DNA of 64,000 bases from Syngnathus acus (taxonomy: Eukaryota > Chordata > Actinopteri > Syngnathiformes > Syngnathidae). Below, in pieces: positions 57,601 through 64,000 of the stretch. The notes beneath the pieces were generated by a model. That model made no database searches and was not told where the DNA came from. It saw only the letters and a program-made list of their open reading frames with translations. Numbering within the stretch: the stretch's first letter is position 1; each line of letters opens with the position of its first letter. A program made the position numbers and the translations under genes. The stretch spans positions 496,001 through 560,000 of the forward strand of contig NC_051100.1 of the NCBI RefSeq assembly GCF_901709675.1, written 5' to 3'.

Positions 57601-59136
57601 AAGGCTTCGTCGGAGAGGCTGCCCAAATAGCCCGACTCACCGGTGTTGCTTTTGGGTGACAGCTGCGCACGAGACACTTGACCATTTTTCAAGAAAAGAC
57701 TGAAGTGCAAAATAACAGGAGAAAAAGAGGCACGCTCACATTGCACCATTCAACAAGGGTCCGAATGCAAAGAAAATGTCCGAGACGTTCCTATTCACCA
57801 TGCCCACGCTGGCGTTAGAAAGAAATATCAGCGACGTCTTCAATGAGTCAACATCAACTCGACTATCGTCGAGTGACATTTTGGGTTCGAATTTGTGGCC
57901 ACCGATATTAAAGGTCGAGCTATATTTACAATCAAATGAATTTGAAAGTGCAATTCTCCTGAAAATGATCACGTCAAGCAACGCCACATGCAAATGAGTC
58001 GAGGACTATCACGGATGGACAAAAGCTCCAAACACTGCGCTAACGATTAAAAAATGGCATCAAAAGCCAACTTCCACAAAAGCTAAAGTAGTGTCAAGCG
58101 ATGAAGTGTGCTGGACGAAAAACAACAACAACTGCATTTCAATGGCTTGTGTGAAAAGACTGCTGGATTCAAACATAAAGGCAGCAGGACTAAAACCAAC
58201 GGAAATTTGATTGATAAAATCGAGCTGCACCTGAAAGCGCGCTTATCACTTTGTCTTTGTTATTGCTATCAAGCCCTTGGGTGGCAAAACCACAACAACA
58301 TTAAGGGCACCATGTATTACAAAAAGTAGCTCTCCCTAAACACACACACACACACATGAACTAATCAACTTCGGAACCTGACCAAAACATTGATGAGATT
58401 GTTTGATTTGATTGAATTTGTGATTAAACCTGCACTATACCCGTGTGGGGGGGGGAAAAAAGAAAACAGTATTACATTATTATTATGATGATGATGATGA
58501 TGATATGATTATGTAAACTAGCTGCAGATCCCTCCACTGGTAAAGTGTCTTTCAAAAGGGCTGAATGACAATCAGGAGTAAAAAGAAGAAAGGTAGATAA
58601 GATGGATGGATGGATGGTGATATGACCTTTTCCAGGTGCCAAAGGATAAGTTGTCTTGCTGGCCACACGCTGCTGACTCCAAACGGCTGATGAATGCCAC
58701 CCTGAATTGGCTTCTCCATACATCAAACAAGCCACAAATGTGCTGCGCCGCTGATATGGCCAAGTGTCACGATGGCAAACTTCAAATAACTGCAATACAA
58801 TAACTTGAGTGTGTCAAGGCTTAGGCCATCGTACGTTCACAGTTAGTCACCGTACTGTCACGCAAGCCCAAAAAAAAGGATTGGAAGTGCTGAATTCTCT
58901 CTATAAGAAACTCCATCATAGCAGCGATACAAGGGGAGGAAAAGGAGAAGTTATATTTTACTGCCACCTCCTGGACAAGAGTTAAACTCCTCAAATGAGC
59001 AATGGCTATCTTGAGCGTTTGAAATGTCACTTGCGCATGTGAGGAGAGGACGGCAAAATGAAGGTTTGCAGCAGGAGCAGCCAGTAGTTAGGGCTGGCAT
59101 TTCACACTCAAATGCCTGCCTGCAGCGATAACTGTG

Positions 59137-59171
<35 letters not shown>

Positions 59172-62100
59172 GAAATTGCCGCAATTAGAAAAGGTTTGCC
59201 TCCAAATGTCAACAATGGGATAATCTCATGAATGGAAGGAAAATCGCCTTCATGTATTAAGGTGTCCATAACGGCGGGCGGCTGCTAGCCAATCCATCCA
59301 TCGCATCTGAGAAGGAAGCAATGAGGTGACAGCGTTCATCTGTCTCTTTTGATTTAGCAGCGCATATTTCAAAACTTTCTTGCTGTTGCTCTTTCCCGGC
59401 CAGCCAAATCATTTAGTGCTTAACATGCCTCATCCTACAATCAAACATATCCCGACCACATGACTATGTCTCACGGTGTTTGTGGCTTTTTCTTTCTTTT
59501 TTTATTCCTACCAGCATAGCAAGAAAAAGGGGAGGGGAGAAATGGTCTCACTCGTTTAATGGAGCTTCGGGTCTTCTCCTTCCACTGGTGGCTGCTCAGC
59601 TCCAGAGTGCAGTGAACATAAGTTTCTCGGTCATATGAGCCCAGGATGAAGAGTCTGTGGGACGAGGGCAAGTATTAGGCAAAATATCCAGTGGCGTCAA
59701 AAAGTATTCATTTTCATTTCTGGATAATGGCTGTATCCACGATTCTTTCACTAAAACTGCACGTCAGTCTCATGAAATTTAGAGCTTAGAATTCTGTCTC
59801 CAGCCTTCTTCCCCAGCAAAAGGCTGTGTGAGTGAGGTTGTGCTCTATAAATGTCCTGCAAAGTTATTGTGAGCGAGCGAGCGGTCAGAGGTTTTTGCAC
59901 TGGCCTCCTGAGCCCAGTAGAGGGCAGCATTTGCCAAGAAATATGCTGTGCTTGCCAACAATACCCCGAACTGACAACAACCCCCCCCCCCCCCCCCCCC
60001 CCTATATGTATGATTTTACAACATCTTTTCCTCCTAATTGTACAGCTTAGCAATCATCACAAAGTGGACCAGGTAGCCTGTCCACATTTCTTTTTAGCCA
60101 AATGTGTTGCTTTTTAGACGGTAACGTTCTTGCTGTTTTATCTCGGAGCGGCACTTCCTATTTGAAAAAAGCATTTGGGAGGCACACTTAGTCATCCTCC
60201 TTTTCAGAAGCCTACACAGCACAGTGCACACCTCCTACTCACGATGCTTGTTGGTGTGCCAGTGTCCTTGCAGGTCTTATATCACAACACCCAATTTTGG
60301 CTACATAAGAGCAATAATTAGGTTAATAGCAGCGACGTGCGCCGGGGGCTGAGGTTGGTGACTGCTGAGGCCATTTCAATTGAAAGGTCACGCTCTCCAT
60401 TTTAACCAAGCTCTATGCATGCAGATTTCTTTTGCCCACGGAGGTAAGAGGGCAAGGCAATTGGATTGTAATGGACAGAACATTCATTATTGATCTGATC
60501 ATTGTGTACTCTATCCACCACACTCAGAAATGCTTGACACCATCAGACTTTCCAACACCACTTATCTGTCTGTTGCGGCTAGGCTAGGCGCGGCTAGGCG
60601 CGGCTACACAACCCTAACCACAGGCGTCAATGCACACAATCCCATTGGCACGCAAGATGGATGGAGGGATAGATGGTGGCGGTGACTTTTAAGATGAAAC
60701 GGTGCCTTTGTTGTGTGTGGAAACACTTTGGAAGTCCATTGTCTTGACAAGACAATAAAGGAATGGCTTGTTCAGATATCAATGCTTGCTGTTGTTGTTG
60801 TTTTACATTTTGGAATCAGTAAAGCAGAGTTGGTTTTAAAATAGAACAAATGAAATCATGGATTGCGCTCATTTGCTGACTGACCTGCTACATTCAATAA
60901 GAGTAACTTTGAGACGGCCTTCCACGAGTCTGCTGTCCTGGACTGACAATTCAAAGTCAGAGGTCGAGCCCAGACTTGGCTGCACTTGGAATGGGAAGAA
61001 AGGCTTGTATCTGCAAAGAAGCAAAGAAATCATTCAAAAATAATCATGATCATTATATCAAAGTCAAAAGTCAAAGTCAGCTTTATTGTCAATCCCTTCA
61101 TATGTCAAGACACACAAAGAAACCGAAATTCCGTTTCCTCCATCCCACGGTGACGAGACATACAAGTAGGCGACACAAAACAAAAACAAGAAGAAATAAA
61201 TAATAAATAAAATAAAACGAGCGATGAATAAAAACAGACCAATAACCCATTGAATATGAGGGGCAAAACCAAGCCAGTGAGCATACAGCAAGAACAGGAC
61301 GCTACGCTGAAAGGGGGAGCGAGTTCAGGATCCTAACAGCCTGGAGTACGAAGCTGTTGGAAAGTCTGGTGGTGCGGGAGGGAGCGCAGGCTCCTGTACC
61401 GCCTCCCAGAGGGCAGAAGTTCAAACAAAGAGTGAGCGGGGTGACTCACATCACTCACAATCTTGGTCGCCTTGCGAGTGAGATGGGAGGTGTAAATGTC
61501 CTTCAAGGAGGGGAGAGAAGCACCAATAGTCTTACTAGCCGTTTTCACAATGCGCTGCAGGGCCTTCAAGTCTTGGTCAGTGCAGCTGCCACCCCAGACA
61601 GCAATATTTATATGAATAAATTGCTCTTCTTTGAACAATATTATTCAAATGTTAGCAAATTTGGACAATAAATCTGCAACTTGTATGGCCAGCTTTGGCC
61701 AGCCCAGCCCAGCCCAGCCCTGCCCTGCCCAGCTTTGGCCAGCCCAGCCCAGCCCTGCCCTGCCCTGCCCTGCCCAGCCCAGCCCAGCCCAGCCCAGCCC
61801 AGCCCAGCCCAGCCCAGCCCAGCCCTGCCCTCCACGCGACCATCTGTGAGAAGACAGAAAACCCCGAGGTCCCATTAAATCATCTTCAAGAGCGACAGCG
61901 AGCAGAGAACTTTTGTGACTTAACGTTGTGGCCTCCAGGGACAATGGAGGGAGGGCTACAATGGGAGAGACTGTGCATGGAGCAATTGTCCGGCCGGCCG
62001 GCCGGGGTGCTGAAGGAGCTGCTTCATGGCAGCAAGGCAAAGAAAAAGCCAGAGGGGAAAAACAAATAGCACATGATCTGCTCAACTACTGTTTGTGACA

Positions 62101-63785
62101 TGGAATTGGAGGAAAACACGCTTATTCTGTTTTGTGGTGCAGGGGCCAAACGCTGACTCATAACAGTTGTATCATTTAAAAAAGCAAGTTCATCAGAAGA
62201 TTGATTGACAAAGCATGAGACACAATTCATAGTGTGTACGGTACTAGGACATGGTAGAAGACTGGAACCAGGATGATCACTTTGCAATTTGACAATCAAT
62301 GATCAATCACGTTTCAGGGGTGGACAATTGCGGTCGTCGAGGGCCGGCCGGTGTCCTGCATGTTTTCGATGTCACCCTGTTGCAACACACCTGATTCAAA
62401 CGGTCAGATGATTAGCAAGGTATGCAGAAGCTGGATAACAATCCTGATCATTTGAATCAGGTGTGTGTGTTGCAGCAGGGAGACCTACCTCTAAAACAGG
62501 GGTCTGGAACTCCAGTCCTCGGGGGCCGCATTCCTACATGTTTTCCAAGTTTCCCTGGTTCAACACACCTGATTGAAATGATCAGTTCATCCTCACGTTC
62601 TGCAGGAGCCTGATCATTGAATCAGGTGTGTTGAACGAGGGTAACATGTAGGAATGCGGCCCCCGAGGACTGGAGTTGGAGACCCCTGCTCTAAAACATG
62701 CAGGACAGCACCGGCCGGCCCTCGACGAGGACCGCAATTGCCCACCCCTGGCTTAGATGGAACTAGAAGACACGGGGGGTCCATTTCTTGTCGGAATGCC
62801 GATGGTATATGCGGGCAATAAATGACTCCCTCGCGCAATCTTCTCTGCTGACCACCTACCTGATTTTGTAGTTGGGTAGTGTGTGCTTCTTTTTGATGAC
62901 CCGTTTGAGTTGGTTGACGATGATGGAGGTGAGCTGAGGAAGAGGCCTGCCTTCAAACTGGGACTTGACCTCAAAGTCCACCAGTGGGTCCTCGAGGAAG
63001 GTGAAGGACCAGTGGGTGAAGGGCACGCGGGTGAACTGCAGCCTCAGTTTGCCCACCACGCGCCTCATTTTAACGAACAGGTAGGCGGACTTCCAAAACA
63101 CCAAGTCCACGTCAATAGCAAGGTGGAAGCCGCCGTTGTACTCAATGTCCACCTCAAAGTTGAGTTCCTCCGGCATGCCGTCCTCGTTCATATGCACCGG
63201 CTTCATGAGTTTGGCCGTGTTGAAAACCGGAAGCGAGTTACCTAAGGAAATATCTCGCAGGCTAAGTCCCTCTAGCAGCCGACCTGCTGTCTTGGTTTGC
63301 AGCAGCTCCTCAAATTCTACCTTGATCTTTTTGGTGAGCCAGTGTCTAACGACAGGAGTGTCCCGCAGCTCCCTGAACAGGAACAAAAAGATAGCATTGA
63401 GGAAATGACACGATTCCGGCTTGTCCGCATCAACCGAGTCGCCGTGCGTAGGCGGCGGCGGTTGTTGTTGTTGTTTGGGGCTGCCACTGGTCACTGCTTC
63501 CTGCTGTCTGGTTGAGGGGGCCTCTTGCGACTTGCAACCAGCAGAGGCTGTGCTGTCCTGCAGCGGCGGCGGCAGCGGCGGCGGCGGCGGCTGCTGCTGC
63601 TGCAGATGGCCTGGATCGACATGCTGGGAATTAAAGTAATCCTTCAATGCGTTATCAAGCACTACTTTGGCGTACTGCTCGGTCCTCCCGATAGGCTCTG
63701 GGCTCCTCCGGTAGAGCAACAAGAACTGCAAAATCAATGTAACGACCGCTCCAGAGAAAGCCGAAATTAGGATTAAGTAAATCAT
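49377..63785 (-). CDS. pdzd8: PDZ domain-containing protein 8 (PDZD8), 5 exons, 1199 aa
   Basis: ER-membrane SMP-domain protein that tethers ER to mitochondria and late endosomes and transfers lipids. Coding exons (minus strand): 63785-62860, 61010-60885, 59654-59552, 51942-51780, 51658-49377. Phases agree across all five and total 3600 nt (human 1154 aa). Residues 3-25 are an N-terminal membrane anchor (MIYLILISAFSGAVV). A fish-variable Gln/Pro-rich insert follows, then the SMP domain to about 350 (FLFRELRDTPVVRHWLTKK, EFEELLQTKTAGRLL, YNGGFHLAIDVDLVF). The PDZ region is about 386-475 (TPNSPAASADLQRGDRLIAI). A C1-type zinc finger is about 889-938 (HNFQDTQFQNPTWCEYC), and a C-terminal coiled-coil region (LMLDKLQQEIDQELEHN) is near 1079. 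The five-exon layout matches the human gene as I recall it. The exon 4 donor is the unusual GTTCGA. Confidence 0.97.
51943..59551 (-). other. pdzd8 intron 3 (7.6 kb)
   Basis: Largest intron of the window. No internal gene was recognised on either strand. Short simple repeats only: an AGC run at 53972-54002, GGCT at 56134-56158, and CTGC at 59140-59170. Confidence 0.65.
59981..60002. repeat. Poly(C)22 tract in pdzd8 intron 2
   Basis: A second run of 22 C, so the pdzd8 pre-mRNA carries G22 here. The same length caveat applies as for the tract at 49051. Confidence 0.8.
60885..61010 (-). CDS. pdzd8: pdzd8 exon 2 (after the SMP domain)
   Basis: 126-bp exon found by reading the minus strand: CTTTGCAG then A TAC AAG CCT, encoding YKPFFPFQ and EGRLKVTLIECS, and ending AGCAG|GTCAGT. 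It aligns with human FKPFFPYQ and EGRLKVTLLECS. It enters with one base and leaves with two, matching exons 1 and 3. Confidence 0.93.
61058..61612 (-). mobile_element. Non-LTR retrotransposon 3' end (copy E)
   Basis: Longest LINE fragment in the window, in pdzd8 intron 1 and in the same sense as that gene. The minus strand reads the C-terminal reverse-transcriptase tail (VWGGSCTDQDLKALQRIVKT, SLPSLKDIYTSHLTRKATKI, FELLPSGRRYRSLR), then a stop and the 3'UTR shared with copy D, ending in TTTGACTTTTGACTTTGA. It is 5'-truncated with no ORF1 or endonuclease. Confidence 0.88.
61698..61824. repeat. (AGCCC)n / (TGCCC)n pentanucleotide satellite
   Basis: About 125 bp of AGCCC and TGCCC units in two blocks separated by AGCTTTGGCC, in pdzd8 intron 1. 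Confidence 0.95.
62315..62750. mobile_element. Outer fold-back MITE (hAT-like), interrupted by a second MITE
   Basis: Ends are CAGGGGTGGACAATTGCGGT and, inverted, ACCGCAATTGCCCACCCCTG. The inner parts (GGGCCGGCCGGTG, CTGCATGTTTT) continue the inverted symmetry. A further inner pair GCAACACACCTGATTCAAA / TTTGAATCAGGTGTGTG is also present. Non-coding. Terminal CAGGGG fits hAT-type MITEs. No clear outer target-site duplication remains (flanks TCACGTTT and GCTTAGAT). Confidence 0.8.
62489..62696. mobile_element. Inner hAT MITE with perfect 8-bp target-site duplication
   Basis: 192-bp palindromic element at 62497-62688, bounded by CAGGGGTCT and AGACCCCTG and flanked by identical CTCTAAAA at 62489-62496 and 62689-62696. 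The arms (CCTCGGGGGCCGCATTCCTA and inverse) are long and almost perfect. An 8-bp duplication is the hAT hallmark. Confidence 0.92.
62860..63785 (-). CDS. pdzd8: pdzd8 exon 1 (membrane anchor and SMP domain)
   Basis: 926-bp first exon from the ATG at 63785 to AATCAG|GTAGGT. The start places a hydrophobic anchor at residues 3-25, followed by LLYRRSPEP, equivalent to LLYRRQPEP in human. Two in-frame CAG/CCG tracts give QQQQPPPPPLPPP and QQQQPPPP inserts between anchor and SMP, a variable region. Confidence 0.95.
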
Positions 63786-64000
63786 TTCGAGCAGCTACCT
63801 CGTTGCCCTCTCTCCGTTAAATTCTAATCATTACCAATGCTTTAGTCGTGCTAACAAAGCAAGTTCCACCTGGTCGCTTTCGAAGCTGCCATATCATCTG
63901 CTTCTTTACGGCGCTTGGGGATCTCCATCTGATTGGACAAACGCCTTGACGTCACTCGGCGTCATGACGGAAGCAGGATGGGTGTCTGTCTTGTGGCGTT
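63786..64000 (-). promoter_or_regulatory. pdzd8: pdzd8 5'UTR and promoter side, with CRE and CCAAT box
   Basis: The 215 bp before the ATG contain a perfect TGACGTCA (63947-63954), a second half-site CGTCATGACG just beyond, and ATTGG (reverse CCAAT) at about 63932-63936. No TATA box is seen. The spacing suits a TATA-less housekeeping promoter, but the start site is not identified and the window ends here. Confidence 0.5.

Noticed and set aside
59690-59770. CAGTGGCGTCAAAAAGTATTC resembling a DNA-transposon end
   Set aside because: No matching inverted end or target duplication found nearby, so it was not called.
61333-61638. 101-residue minus-strand frame
   Set aside because: This is the 3' tail of a LINE reverse transcriptase, not a host gene; reported as mobile element copy E.

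Overview
The window is nuclear DNA from a ray-finned (teleost) fish. The genes are vertebrate and split by GT-AG introns. Introns are compact, mostly 80-2000 bp. Tetranucleotide microsatellites are very dense (GGAT, GATA, CAGC, GAAA), and fish-type non-LTR retrotransposon tails ending in TTTGACTTTGAC repeats and hAT-type MITEs are scattered through it. The species cannot be fixed from sequence alone. A percomorph is likely, and the microsatellite load would suit a syngnathid, but that is a guess.

Five protein-coding genes are supported, and every splice junction was followed by reading frame. From left to right: vax1 (minus strand, 3 exons, 7315-13320), a ventral forebrain/eye homeobox gene; a cytosolic phospholipase A2 gene of the PLA2G4 D/E/F type (plus, 25 coding exons, 20859-28595); kcnk18/TRESK (plus, 29768-32826), a two-pore potassium channel; slc18a2/VMAT2 (plus, 15 coding exons plus a probable non-coding first exon, 36228-45763), the vesicular monoamine transporter; and pdzd8 (minus, 5 exons, 49377-63785), an ER-anchored SMP lipid-transfer/tether protein. 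As I recall human 10q25-q26, VAX1-KCNK18-SLC18A2-PDZD8 stand there in the same order and orientation. The block is therefore conserved, with a phospholipase gene as an extra member between vax1 and kcnk18. The genes share no pathway; this is ordinary linkage.

The strongest novelty is in the phospholipase gene. It encodes two complete C2 domains in tandem where the family normally has one. The two are encoded by two consecutive five-exon blocks of matching phase and near-identical exon length (73-131-129-35-43 and 73-137-132-41-43 bp), the signature of an intragenic duplication. One of its introns reads best as a GC-AG intron. The first canonical AATAAA after its stop lies in a LINE 3' end.

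The second point is kcnk18. The frame breaks once, in a run of eight A at 32335-32342. Seven A restore an uninterrupted TRESK protein of about 403 residues. This is either an assembly/polymorphic indel or a disabling mutation.

Non-genic stretches: 1-7314 (beyond vax1; a decayed dispersed repeat, two perfect GTCACGTGAC palindromes), 13321-20858 (upstream of vax1; repeats only), 28596-29767 (LINE tail), 32827-35900 (a decayed repeat, a hairpin, the slc18a2 promoter side), and 45764-49376 (slc18a2 3'UTR and intergenic). The large pdzd8 introns hold a LINE fragment, an AGCCC satellite and a hAT MITE nested inside another fold-back element.
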